A stretch of DNA of 64,000 nt, taken from assembly GCF_001659605.2 (NCBI RefSeq), contig NC_035164.2, positions 6,623,622-6,687,621 on the forward strand, in the 5' to 3' direction. Under the pieces are notes generated by a model that did not search any database, had not been told where the DNA came from, and saw only the letters and a list, made by a program, of their open reading frames with translations. A program made the position numbers and the translations under genes. Each line of letters begins with the position of its first letter. The first letter of the stretch is position 1. This DNA is from Manihot esculenta (lineage: Eukaryota; Streptophyta; Magnoliopsida; Malpighiales; Euphorbiaceae). Below, piece by piece: positions 1 through 10,318 of the stretch.

Positions 1-779
1 AATAAAATGGATATAATGAAGAGTGAAATATAACACAAAAGTTGAAGTGTTAATGAAGCATTAAATATATATATATATACAAATATACATACATATAGAT
101 TTAGAGAAAAATTTGTCTGCATCTGGTCCATCATGAACCTAAGAAAGAAGTTAATAGATATCTCCATGAAAAAAAAAAAGGATCTAATTGCTTGTATATT
201 AGTTCATGGTGCATCAGGTTTCAGGTAATATTTTTTTATAGATCCATACTTAAAGTCAGCATAGATATAAATGTTGGATAGCTTTAATAAAAAAAATGCT
301 ATTATTTATGAGAAAATTTTACATAAATTAAGTCTATATGGATTTATAGTGTAAATGGAGTTTTATGTGTGTTTTGCTTTTATTTTCACTATGAATCTAT
401 ATAGATCCGGTCTATATTAGTCTATATAAGAATTTTTTGGTACATTTCATTGGGAGGGAGAAATTCATTCTCCGAGCAATGCAATGGAGAAGAAGATTGG
501 CCCTTGCATATGTGGAAACAAAAGATGGTTATGCACCAGCAATAAGGAAGGCTAGTTCTACAGAAAGAAAAGCAAAAAAGAATCTTTGAGAGAAAAATCT
601 CTCTATGGCCAAAATGATGTGGTAGATGAGGATTCCCGATTAGTTGCTCTTTCCTCTTTCTTTCTTTTTCTCAAATATTCTTCTTTGTACCCCTTCCGCC
701 CTATGTTTATGGAGCTTTCAATGCCTTTCATCAATGACCTTCGTAATAAAACCAACTCCCTCTTAAGATATTACCTTAA
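1..779. other. AT-rich non-coding flank
   Basis: No gene is supported here. The stretch is AT-rich, with a short (TA)n microsatellite near 66-81 and several A runs. A 66-codon open frame at 586-786 has no recognisable motif and lies just before the first LINE-like codons, so it may be LINE 5' leader or chance. Confidence 0.5.
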
Positions 780-810
780 AAATTAAATGAAGACTGCCCA
801 GCTGTTGAAA

Positions 811-1453
811 CCCTTTCCATTCCCATCCTAGTTAGCAAAATTATCTTCACAAAATTTTCCATGTAAACTGTTCAAAACATCCTAAAGCAGATCTAGAACC
901 TAGCTTTTGACTTTCATATCAAAACCTATCCAGAGTACAAAAACACCTTTCTTTTCACTTTTTCGCATGAAAGGGATAGGAAAAAAGTCTTGCAAGGTAT
1001 CCCTTAGGCTATCAATAATCATTTATTGATCCTTAAACAATGGCCTACTCATCTGAAGCTAGAGGATATTGATTTCTCTTCTTGCCCAATGGCCTACTCA
1101 TCTGAAGCTAGAGGATATTGATTTCTCTTCTTGCCCCCTTTTGGGTTCAGGTGCATTGTCCCCTCTGAATCAGCTAACCAAGTCGAATGCGATTCAGATT
1201 CCAAAAGTCTTTAAGGGTCTTCTAGATGTGGAATATGGAGCCTGATGTGTCCATAGGATATTGTATGCACTTGAGAGTTGAGATTAATGTGCTGCAACCT
1301 CTGTTTGATGGCTTCACTAATAAGAAGCAAGATGGGTCCCATGGAAGGGTAAGATTTAGATATGAAAGGCTCCCTGAGTTTTGTCATATGTGTGGTGTTT
1401 TGGATCACCAAATTCGGAACTGTAGAAACCTAAAACAGGCTCTTAGTCCATAA
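811..1453 (+). pseudogene. LINE ORF1 pseudogene (DUF4283-like domain plus CCHC knuckle)
   Basis: Broken ORF1 of the LINE, an RNA-binding gag-like protein. Translating across stops gives the family pattern: an N-terminal block ending in a KKVLQGIP-like segment near 985-1010, the FWVQVH segment near 1145-1160, and a final knuckle FCHMCGVLDHQIRNC at about 1378-1425 with Cys-Cys-His-Cys spacing intact. The last 75 codons (1226-1453) are open; upstream there are several stops. A 49-bp tandem duplication at 1041-1138 has doubled part of the coding region. Non-functional. Confidence 0.75.
1041..1138 (+). repeat. 49-bp tandem duplication inside LINE ORF1
   Basis: Positions 1041-1089 and 1090-1138 are the same 49 bases apart from the last one or two. 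The unit begins TGGCCTACTCATCTGAAGC. 49 is not a multiple of three, so the duplication also shifts the reading frame of ORF1. Confidence 0.9.
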
Positions 1454-1939
1454 AACAAAGAGAAGAGGCAAGAATACGACCACTGAATGAGAGCTGGCTT
1501 GTTTTCTTCTCAAAACCACTCACCTCCTAGGAAGCAATCTTAAGGGTTCCTTGAAGGTCCATCTGCAATGGCTGAGCAGAGCAATGGGTGGTGCGTGATT
1601 CTCATGATAAAGAAGCTAACTCGTTCAGAAGCTCTAATCCTGAAGTTGTTCCTTCACCTACCACTCAAGAGCACTGTCAAATTGAGGTACTCAGACGCAC
1701 CAAATGTCAATTATCCTTTGTCCTAGCAGACAACACCACGTCAAATCTACCCTTTACTTTCTTTAATTTTTAACCAATCAAATAAGAGAATGTCAGTCTA
1801 AAACCTTACCCGTCAACTTTTCTTCCCAAAAACATGCTAAGAGCTCCGATGAGTGGATCTCTCTCTTTGTTTTTTAATCGATCGTAGGCTGATTTAGTTG
1901 GTAAGTTTGTTTATATCTCTGAAAATAGCCCTATTTTAT

Positions 1940-4088
1940 CCTTGGAAAACCTACCTGTTTGCCCAAGCTCTCCTCCTCTCTTTGAACCCAACTCACTCAC
2001 AAACCCAAACACTCCCGATGTTAAGCCCAAAAAATCAAAAGCCTCTCCAAAATTGAAACTCAAAGTCTTATCCCAAAGAAATAACCTTATTGGTAATGTT
2101 GAACTGTTTGGGAGTTCTAAAGGTCTTTCTCTATGGTGGAAGGATGACTATCAGAATTCTCCAATATTCTAATCGTTGGATTGACTTTTTAGTTTTGTCT
2201 CCCTCACATTGGCATTCTACGTTTATGTAAGGGGATCTTGAAGTTCAAGGAAGAGAGTTATTTTTGAGTTCCACCAAGAACTTGGTTGTTAGGGATGTTC
2301 CTTGGCTCTTAATAGGTGATTTCAATATTTGTAACTCAATCTAGGATAAAAGAGGAAGCAAGTTCAATCATGGTCTTGCTAGTCTTTATAACATATTTTT
2401 TATTGAGGCAGAGCTAGATGAGATCCAATTCAGAGGCTAACATTTCACCTAGACCAATAATTAGCATGGGCAAGGCAAAATCTTTGAACACATAGACAAA
2501 GTTGTTGCAAATTTTGATTGGTTCCATATGTTCTCTTATTATCAATTGTATCATGATAAATTCTTTGGATCTGATCATAAGCTTTTGATCCTCTATCTTA
2601 CTCCAAAAACCCGAAAACCTCCAAAGTCTTTTGCTTTTAATATGAGCTGGACTACTTCTGACGATTGTGCTACTCTTATCAATACCCTTTAGTGTTTCTC
2701 GTCATCTCAGGCAGACATTTAGAATAAACTGAATTTTTGCAGAGAAGTTCTCCCCTATTGGTCCAGTTATGTGTTTGGGAATTCTAAAAGAAAGATTCAA
2801 GAACTCTCAGCTAAACTTGACTCCCTGCTATCTAATGACTATGTTAATCTTGTTGAAATTGTCAATGCTAGAAATCAACTTCAAGAGCAATAGAAGCTAG
2901 AGGAACTTTATTGGTTTCAAAATCACAGGTCGATTGGTTGATGTATGGGGATCGAAGCTTCAAATTTTTCCATTTGGCATCCACTCAAAGACAACAACAA
3001 AACAGAAATAGAGATGGGACCTAGATTGAAGAAGAAGAGGCAATAAGAAGGGAAGTTTTGAATTTCTTTTCCCAGATCTTAACCATCGCTGCGAGGGAAA
3101 TTCTAGAAGCAAACTTATATACCATTCCCTCCTTTGTCATTGATGTGATTAATGAAGCTCTGTGTGCTAGGTTTTGGAGGAAGAGGTTTGATTTGCAGCA
3201 TTTAGCTTAGGAGCTCATAAGGCCCCAAAGGCTGATGGCTTTCGAGACCTATTTTTTCATAAATATTGGGAGGTGGTGCATGGGGATGTGTTCAAAATGG
3301 TTGCCAACTTTTTTCAATTAGGAGAGTTTCCTCTTAAGTTAAATAACACAAACATTGTTCTTGTCGCAAAACAAAAGCACTATGTATTTCTGGGAGATTA
3401 TTGATCTATTAGCTTGTGTAATTTCTCCTATAAGATTATCTCAAAGGTGTTGACTAATTGCTTGAAGCCATGGCTAAACTCTCTAATATCTCCTTTACAA
3501 TCGCTTTTGTTTCTAATTGGAGTATTTAGGACAATATATTTATTGCTTATGAGGATTCCATGGCCTAAAATACCTAAAGAGAGGAAAAAAAGGAGCCATG
3601 GCAATTAAGGTGGACATCCATAAAGCATATGACAAAGTTGACTAGGGTTTCCTAGAAGCAGTCACAAGGAAGATGGGGTTTGATGAACGGTGGATTTTCT
3701 AGATTATTCAGTGCATCACATAGGTGGAATACTCCATCATTATTAATGGTTCCAAAAGCACCCTCTTCCGACGCTCATGTGGCCTTCGTAAAGGTATCTT
3801 ATATCACCCAATTTTTTTCCTTTTGATCTTTATTGTGCTAGCTAGATGTATAGAGCAAACTCTTCAGAATTCTATTCGAGGTTATAAGATCAAAAGACAT
3901 TGTTCACCTTTAACCCACCTCCTTTTGCCAATGACATTTTTCTCTTCGGGCAAGCATCTTTGGAGGAAGCAATCCGAATTGTGAAAATTTTAGAAGCCTT
4001 TAGTTCAGCCTTGGATTTGTTTATCAATAGAACAAAATCTGATATTTCTTTTAGCCCAATATCCCTCTGGATATCTGAAGATAAGTAA
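1940..4088 (+). pseudogene. LINE ORF2 pseudogene (endonuclease and reverse transcriptase)
   Basis: Remains of the LINE ORF2. Endonuclease signatures are GLSLWWKDD near 2130, WLLIGDFN near 2310-2335 and FGSDHK near 2565-2585. The reverse transcriptase follows from about 3090: ISLCNFSYKIISKVL (near 3410-3450), KVDIHKAYDKVD (near 3610-3645), NGSKSTLFRRSCGLRKG (3748-3795) and FANDIFLFGQ near 3925, which corresponds to the catalytic FADD box with the first Asp changed to Asn. There are many in-frame stops, several at positions where the family has Trp (3644, 3700). Two open pieces at 3724-3984 and 3900-4088 lie in different frames. The gene is dead and continues at 30054. Confidence 0.85.
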
Positions 4089-4105
4089 CTAATAGATTAC
4101 AAATT

Positions 4106-4110
4106 TGAAG
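4106..4110. repeat. Probable target duplication, left copy (TGAAG)
   Basis: The five bases TGAAG precede copia-1. The right-hand counterpart at 10314-10318 is TAAAG, one mismatch, consistent with an old insertion into the LINE. Confidence 0.5.
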
Positions 4111-4299
4111 TGTTAGAGTATGAATATAGTTTGTATATAATTAAAGGAGATTATATAATCATAGACTAATTGATACTGATCCACTGATAGAGGATTCTTA
4201 GGAGTTGCCTTAACAAGGTCTTATAATCTGAATATAAACGCCCTTACTTCAATAGAAAAAATACATAGAAATTGTCAAATTATTCCTTATCTTGTTATA
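4111..4299 (+). repeat. Copia-1 5' LTR
   Basis: Starts TGTTAGAGTATGAATATAG and matches 10134-10313 along its length, including the shared segment ATCATAGACTAATTGATACT. The 3' end was set by comparison with the other copy and by the primer site that follows. Two LTRs in direct orientation around copia-type pol define the element. The copies differ at many sites and in length, so the element is old. Confidence 0.85.
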
Positions 4300-4311
4300 T
4301 GGTATTAGAGT
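4300..4311 (+). promoter_or_regulatory. Copia-1 primer binding site (tRNA-iMet type)
   Basis: TGGTATTAGAGT directly after the 5' LTR is one or two bases from the usual plant initiator-Met primer site TGGTATCAGAGC, which is where minus-strand cDNA synthesis starts. Confidence 0.75.
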
Positions 4312-4812
4312 CTTAGGCTCGATTAGGTCTCTGTTTTCTTCATTTTGGCTTCTGCTAGTTGTGGGTTTTGGCTTCTGTTAGTCGTGGGTCACTATTTCTG
4401 ATGGTCGTTGGATCTTACCACTGTTAAAGGGAGGAGCGCACCTCTGTTTATAGCCCATCCCCATAATCCGATGACCATCTGGACAGCACGTGAGCTTCAC
4501 ACGCTGAGTTTCTATTTCGGTTTCTCCTTCATGTGCCAGCAAGTGTAGGCGCTTGAGACCTCTGGTGGGCCTCCGATCTTCTTTCTGAGTTTTGCTGCCA
4601 TATTTTTGTCCATTTTCCAGTCATCCTTCGGTCATTGGAGCTTGTGCAGTAGGGTCCTTCATTGGTTGGGAGCTATACAGGTTCTTTTCTTTCAGTTCAA
4701 GCCTATTTTTTGGCTTTTTAATCTTAGGTGCATTATTTTGTGGCCTGGTTTTGTGTCTTGAATCTGGAAGAAGGGTTTTGTGAAGTGATTATTTTAGCTT
4801 GAATTGGTTAAA
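4312..4812 (+). other. Copia-1 leader
   Basis: Untranslated leader between the primer site and the remains of the coding region. It contains an imperfect 23-bp tandem duplication at 4343-4388 (TTTTGGCTTCTG start). I see no gag coding. Confidence 0.5.
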
Positions 4813-6324
4813 ATGGCGTACAATAGTAAGTCTCATGTTAGTGAAAATTGCAAGAAACTGCAAAATAAGAATTGAAAAACTGCTAATGTTGTTGCATCTA
4901 GATCTTCCTCTGAGAATACCATTCTTATCTCAGTTGAAGAATATACTCAGTATCATAATTTGTTGAGAGGGTCCATCCCAATAACTGCTAATACTAAGTT
5001 AGGTAAAACTTACTTTATCTCCTCCTCGCATAAATGGGTCATTGATTTTCGGTGCCATGAATCACATGACAGATAATCCTCACACATGGGTCAACATATA
5101 ATGTTAAGGGTTCTGGGACTGTTAAACCTACTTCTTCTATTACTCTATCACTTGTGCTAAATTTACCAAATTTTGCCTTTAATTTAATATCTGTGAGTAA
5201 ATTTAGCAAAGTCCTAAATTGTTGTATTTCTTTTTTTCCTGATCATTGTCTTATTCAGGATTTTATGACGAAGCAGATTATTGATAAAGGACATGTATCT
5301 GGGAGTCTTTACATTTTGGATGTATGGGTGCCTCAGTCTGTTGCTTATTGCAGTGTCATGTCTCTGTTCGAAGCACATTGTCGGTTGAGTCATTCTTCTT
5401 TACCTGTTTTGAAGAAGTTATGCCCTCAATTTTATGAGGTATCTTCACTGGAGTGTGAATCATGTCATTTTACAAAATATCATTGAAGCTCTTTAAGTCC
5501 TAGAGTCAATAAAAGAGTTGAGTCTGCTTTTGAATTAGTTCATTCGGATGTTTAGGGGCCATATCCGATTGGATTTAAGACTGGATTAAGATATTCTATC
5601 ACTTTTATTGATGATTTCTCTAGAATGACTTGGATTTATTTTATGAAGCATCGTTCGGAAGTATTTTCTAATTTATCTGCCTTTTGTGCTGAAATTAAGA
5701 CTCAATTTAATGTTTCTATGAAACTTTTGCGAAGCGATAATGCTAAATAATATATGTCAGAATTATTCCAGGATTATATGACTCAACATGGTATTCTTTA
5801 TTAAGTTGATACACTCGCTTAAGATGGGATAGCTGAAAGGAAGAATCGACATCTCATTGAGATTGCTCGAGCTCTGTTATTTCAAAAGTAAGTTCCTAAA
5901 CAATTTTGGGCTGATGCTCTCTTTATTACATACTTCCTCATTAATCGCATGCCCTCTACAATACTAAAAGATAATACTCCCTATAATGTCATCTTTCCTA
6001 AGAAGCTATTATTTCCTCTATAACCACGACTTTTTGGTAGCACTTGCTATGTTCGGATGTCAGACATTATGTGACTGAACTTGATCCTAAAGTTTTGAAG
6101 TGTATTTTTTTGGATTATTCTTACATTTAGAAGGGGTATCGATGTTACTCTCCAGAGCTCAATAAATATATGGTCTTAACAGATGTAGTCTTTTTCGAGC
6201 AAATTTATTTTTTTCCTATTACACAAACCTCTACTGATCAAGAGGAGGACAATGAGTGGCTCATCTATAGAATCACATTTGATGGTGGGAACTTCTCGAG
6301 TGTGCTTTCTACTGCACAATCTGA
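4813..6324 (+). pseudogene. Copia-1 pol, first part: protease, GAG-pre-integrase, integrase
   Basis: Decayed polyprotein. The protease active-site region lies near 5035-5085 (KWVID, then HMTDN after a frameshift). The best-preserved open piece, 5154-5486, covers the end of protease (FNLISVSK) and the GAG-pre-integrase domain, with zinc-ligand residues visible in HCRLSHSS and CESCHFTKYH. The integrase core follows to about 6170 (FIDDFSRMTWIYF near 5605, DGIAERKNRH near 5825). Stops replace expected Trp or Gln at several places, for example TAG at about 5553 for Trp and TAA at 5819 for Gln. The hAT-like element interrupts the linker after 6324. Confidence 0.8.
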
Positions 6325-7687
6325 TAGGGGTGTGCATCGGTCGGTTCGGTTCGGTACCGAATCGAACCGGCCAAAACCGAATTAATCGAATTGTTTCAAA
6401 ATGTAAACCGAATCGAACCAAATAAGATAGAAAACCGAACCGAATCGAACCGAACCGGTTCGGTTCGGTTCGGTTCGAAACCGATTTTTGAACTTTTTTT
6501 CTAATTTCATTGAATTATATTATAATTTGGGTCTAATAAAAATTGATTTAAACCTAATATATTTAATTAATCATAAAATTCAATAAATTAATCATAAAAT
6601 CCAAATTAATCAACAACTTCTACCCTAATATACTTAATCAAATATAATAGAAAAGAAAAATATAATTACAAGAAACTCGGAAACAGAAGCTCCCAAAACT
6701 AAGAGCAGATCTCTAAAATAATTCTTGGCACCACTCATTTAGCATAAAAAATCAAATAACATAAACAAGACCTAAAGGAAAAAAGAAATCAGCAAAACAC
6801 TAACAGATCAAAGTAGCAACAAAATTTACCAGAAACACAATACCAAAACACTCGAAACAAAACCCAAAAAAGCATAATTCAAACACTTACAGCAACCAAA
6901 TTTCATCCTAGAAAGAACCCAGAAATTACTCACAAAAAAATTTTCTTAAAAAAAAAATACCTGAGCTAACTCTACCAACACGGTGAGACTGAGCAACTGA
7001 ACCTTCTTTGAGTATTTAGAGTGTTGTGAATCACCTGTGCTAGGTTTGTCTGTATCTCCTTCTGTGAATCTGTGCTAGGTGTTGTGAATCACTTTCTGTG
7101 TTTGTATCTCCTTACACTGTCCAACGAGATGACGATTCAAGTTTTGTTCTACAGCCTGTGAGAGAGACGGCTGTGAAACACTGAAACTTACAAGCTAAAC
7201 TTACAAGCTAAGTTCATGAAACTTAAAAGAGTCTCGCGAGCGACGGCTATGAGAGAGAGAGACGCGAGCGACGGCTATGAGAGAGAGAGACGCGAGCGAT
7301 GGCCGTGAGAGAGAGACGCGAAGGGTGGCAGGGTGGGTGGCCGGTGGGTGGCTGTGGGACTAGCGACTGGGGTGGGTGGCTGTGGCTACGGATTGAAGAC
7401 GCGAAGGATGGAGATTAGGGATTTGGTTGAGAGAGACGAAGGTATGCGCCGCGTGAAGAATGACGAGGGATATAACCCTATAATAAAACGCTGCGTTTAA
7501 AATTAAATTCGGTCGGTTCGGTTCGACCGAATTATTTTGACTCCAAAACCGAACCGAACCGACCAACCCGAAATTTTTAAAAATTAAAACCGAACCGAAC
7601 CGATTTTTTTTTAAAACCGAACCAAATTATTAAATTAAATCGGTTCGGTCGGTTTATTCGGTTCTAACCGAACAATGCTCAGCCCTA
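6325..7687. mobile_element. Non-autonomous hAT-like DNA transposon
   Basis: A 1363-bp insertion in copia-1. Its ends are imperfect terminal inverted repeats, TAGGGGTGTGCAT at the left and TAGGGCTGAGCAT (reverse complement) at the right, and it is flanked by the 8-bp direct repeat CAATCTGA (6317-6324 and 7688-7695). Eight-bp duplications and a TAGGG-type end fit the hAT superfamily. Removing it restores a continuous copia reading frame. Subterminal regions (6340-6480 and 7505-7680) are packed with GGTTCGG/CCGAACC, as in hAT subterminal transposase sites. No transposase is visible, so it would have to move in trans. Confidence 0.85.
7235..7318 (+). repeat. Three-copy ~28-bp tandem repeat in the hAT-like element
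   Basis: Units beginning CGCGAGCGACGGCTATGAGA start at 7235, 7263 and 7291, with a short last unit. It is a GC-rich patch in an otherwise AT-rich element. Confidence 0.8.
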
Positions 7688-8729
7688 CAATCTGATGGTG
7701 AAATTCCTCCTAGTTTTCAACCTTCTGTTCAACCGCTAATTGTTCAAGTTTACTCTCAAAGACTAGTACCCGATAATATATGTCCTGTACCAGAATCTTC
7801 TTCACCATCAGATCCACCACCGAATGACCTTGACCTCTCCATTAATATTCATAAAGGTAAACGACAGTGTAAGTCTACCTATTCTATTGCTAACTTTCTT
7901 TCTTATGATCACCTGCCTCCTTCTTCTATCTCCTTAATTATCTCTCTAAATTCTATTTCTTTACCTAAGATAGTTGAAGAGGCCTTGACCCATTCTGGAT
8001 GGCGTGATGTAACGTTTGAGGAGATCAAGGCTCTAAATGAAAATCATATTTAGAAACTAGTTGATTTACCCCTTGACAAGAAGGTTGTGGCTATAAATGG
8101 GTCTTTACCATCAAAGTCAATCCATTGTAGCGAGGCTTGAGGCTCGTCTTATTATTAAAGACTATGCACAAACTTATGGCATTGACTATTTTGACACTTT
8201 TTCTCATGTGATCAAAATGACATCGGTTCGCTTGTTCATCTCCCTAACTGCTTCTTAGCATTGGCCTTTACACTAGTTAGCTCTCAAGAATGCATTTTTA
8301 CATGGTGACCTCCAAGAACCACCTGGGTTTGTTGCTTAGGAGGAGTATGGGAAAGTCCATTTGAAGAAATCTTTATATGGTTTGAAGTAGAGTCCCTATA
8401 CATGGTTAAGAATTTGGATTGAAAAAAAGCAAGTGTAACCACTCAGTCTTCTATAGAAATTCAAATACTCATATTGTTCTCCTCGTTATGTATGTTGATG
8501 ACATTATCATTACAGGAAATAATAGTGTAGAGATCTATTCTCTCAAATCCTTCTTGCATGTGGATTTTTATACTAAAAACTTTGGTCAGTTTAAGTTTTC
8601 TTGGGAGTCAAAGTCTTGAGTAAAAAGAAAATTTCTTTGTCTCAAAAAAAGTATATCCTTGACTTATAGAAACTGGAAAGATATGAACTAAACCTTATAG
8701 CACACCAATGATTTTTAGTATATGTCTCA
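7688..8729 (+). pseudogene. Copia-1 pol, middle part: reverse transcriptase
   Basis: Continues the copia-1 polyprotein after the hAT-like insertion. The RT shows an N-terminal EEALTHSGWRDVTFEEIKAL segment near 7975-8035, TYGIDYFDTFS (near 8170-8205), NAFLHGDLQEPPGF (near 8290-8330), LYGLK (near 8375) and the catalytic MYVDDIIITGN at about 8485-8525. Stops occur at expected Gln/Trp codons and there are frameshifts between blocks. It is broken at 8730 by the CACTA-like element. Confidence 0.8.
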
Positions 8730-9425
8730 CACTATAAGAAATATAGTTTTTAATGACAAAAAAATAACGACTAGTTTAACTTGTTTTCGTTAATACATAT
8801 ATATAACGACTAATAATATAATTGATCATTGTTATATTAAACTTTAATGACCGTCAGTAAAATATTCTCGTTAAAGATGAGAGTGTTGGTTGTTAAAGTG
8901 GAAGTATATTTTTTTTTTTTGAATCCCACATTAGAAAGAGAATGAATGAGGTATCACCTAGAGTCACTGTAAATTAACAAGTAATATGACTTATAGATCG
9001 TGTAAACTCACAATGTGTACAAATTAAACTTTTTCTTTTTATGAAAAATATTTTGCACTCAATTATTATTAATATTTAATTATTTTCGATTATTATCACT
9101 ATTTTAAAATTATTATATAGAAAAATAATAATTTTTTTATTAAAATTTTAACAAGTTTCACTGTCGTTATTAAATTTTTTACAACCATATTAATTATCAT
9201 TAACGAAAGTCAAACTTGTCGTTATTGTTATAATTTTAACGACCGATTATAATATTGTCGTAATTAGTATTAACGAATGATGTACAATATCCTCGTTAAA
9301 AATTTTAACGACAGAACCCCTAACGATGACTTAACGATTGAATAAATTGTTGTTAATGATAACGACCAATTTTTTATATTTAATGATAAATTTTTCTCTC
9401 GTTAGTGAGTACTTTTCTTGTAGTA
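8730..9425. mobile_element. Non-autonomous CACTA-like DNA transposon
   Basis: A 696-bp insertion with ends CACTATAAGAAA and, in reverse complement, TACTACAAGAAA, flanked by the 3-bp direct repeat TCA (8727-8729 and 9426-9428). CACTA ends with a 3-bp duplication are the hallmark of CACTA/Spm (EnSpm) elements. Short AACGAC/GTCGTT-type motifs recur throughout, as in CACTA subterminal repeats. There is no transposase. Excising it in silico rejoins the copia-1 frame. Confidence 0.85.
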
Positions 9426-10060
9426 TCATACAGGATAACGGAGACCTTATGATGATTCACAAAGATACCAGAGGTTGGTTGAAAATCTGAACTATCTTAT
9501 GGTGATAAATCGGTCAGATATTGCTTTTGCAGTAAGTGTTGTAAGCCAATTCATGTTTATACCTACAGAGAAATATTAGGCAGCTCTAGAATAAATTCTA
9601 TATTATCTAAAAAGGACCCTTGGACTCGACATACTCTACAGTGATCATGGGCATAATGCAGTTGAATGTTTCTCTAATACTGATTGGGCGAAATTCAAAA
9701 ATGATAGAAGATTGACAACGAGCTACTATGTATTTGTTGAAGGAAATCTAGTGTCTTGGAAAAGTAAGAAGCAAAATGTGGTATTCAGATCAATACAGAG
9801 TCATGACTCAATCCACTTGTGAGATTTTGTGGATAAATAATATGCTAAAAGAAGTTAGTATGGATGCTGCGTTACTCGCAAAACTTTGGTGTGATAATCA
9901 GACTGCTCTTCACATTGCTTTCAATCCAATATACCACGAACGGACTAAATATATTGAAGTTGATTACCATTTCATCCGTGAGAAGATTCAAGTAAATTTA
10001 AATTTTCACCAGTTATGTGAGGACAGGAGAGCAACTGGGTAATCTACTCACCAAATCTTT
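9426..10060 (+). pseudogene. Copia-1 pol, last part: RNase H
   Basis: C-terminal copia RNase H, best seen at 9776-10042, where KLWCDNQTALHIAFNP and ERTKYIEVDYHFIREKI match the conserved end of Ty1/copia RNase H. Upstream blocks such as DIAFAVSVVSQFM-like residues near 9510-9555 are in another frame. Ends just before the polypurine tract. Inactive. Confidence 0.75.
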
Positions 10061-10121
10061 AAATGGGTTCGAATAGAATATCTTTCTAACAAATTGAATA
10101 TGATAAACATCTATGCTCCAA

Positions 10122-10133
10122 CTTGAAGGGGAG
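10122..10133 (+). promoter_or_regulatory. Copia-1 polypurine tract
   Basis: CTTGAAGGGGAG immediately precedes the 3' LTR, the standard position for plus-strand priming. Confidence 0.7.
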
Positions 10134-10313
10134 TGTTAGAGTGTGAACTTAAAATGTACATAATTAAAAGAGATTACATAATCATAGACTAATTGATACT
10201 AATTAATTAATTGAGGATTCTTTAGAGTTGCCTTAACAAGACCTTGTAATCTGTATATAAACACATTTTAGAAAATATATAGAAATTTTCCAATTAATCT
10301 TTGTCTTGTTAAA
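10134..10313 (+). repeat. Copia-1 3' LTR
   Basis: Starts TGTTAGAGTGTGAAC and is the partner of 4111-4299. It ends where the sequence TAAAG (10314-10318) leads directly into the next element, leaving no LINE sequence between the two copias. Confidence 0.85.
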
Positions 10314-10318
10314 TAAAG
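10314..10318. repeat. Target duplication TAAAG (left copy of copia-2; shared junction)
   Basis: TAAAG here and at 30049-30053 flanks copia-2 exactly. The same five bases serve as the right-hand duplication of copia-1 (TGAAG at 4106-4110). Confidence 0.85.

Larger units (their letters stand above)
780..4110 (+). mobile_element. L1-like LINE remnant, 5' part (split element)
   Basis: Degenerate non-LTR retrotransposon of the plant L1 type. In order it shows an ORF1-like domain ending in a CCHC zinc knuckle, an endonuclease (GDFN and SDH motifs) and a reverse transcriptase. All frames are broken by stops and shifts. The copy stops abruptly at 4110, inside the region just after the RT palm, where a copia LTR begins. 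Its continuation is at 30054-30950, where the next conserved block (KYLGLP) follows. The 5' boundary at about 780 is approximate, since no target duplication or 5' end could be found. Confidence 0.85.
4111..10313 (+). mobile_element. Copia-1: old Ty1/copia LTR retrotransposon, gag deleted, two DNA transposons inside
   Basis: Short-LTR copia element in the LINE. It has ~180-bp LTRs beginning TGTTAGAGT, a tRNA-Met-type primer site, then protease, GAG-pre-integrase, integrase, reverse transcriptase and RNase H in the Ty1/copia order, and a polypurine tract. Almost no gag is left between the leader and the protease. The interior is interrupted by a hAT-like element (6325-7687) and a CACTA-like element (8730-9425). 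Without these it would be about 4.1 kb. Every domain carries stops or shifts, so it is long dead. Confidence 0.9.

Noticed and set aside
586..786. 66-codon open frame before the LINE
   Set aside because: Too short and without motif; more likely LINE leader or chance.
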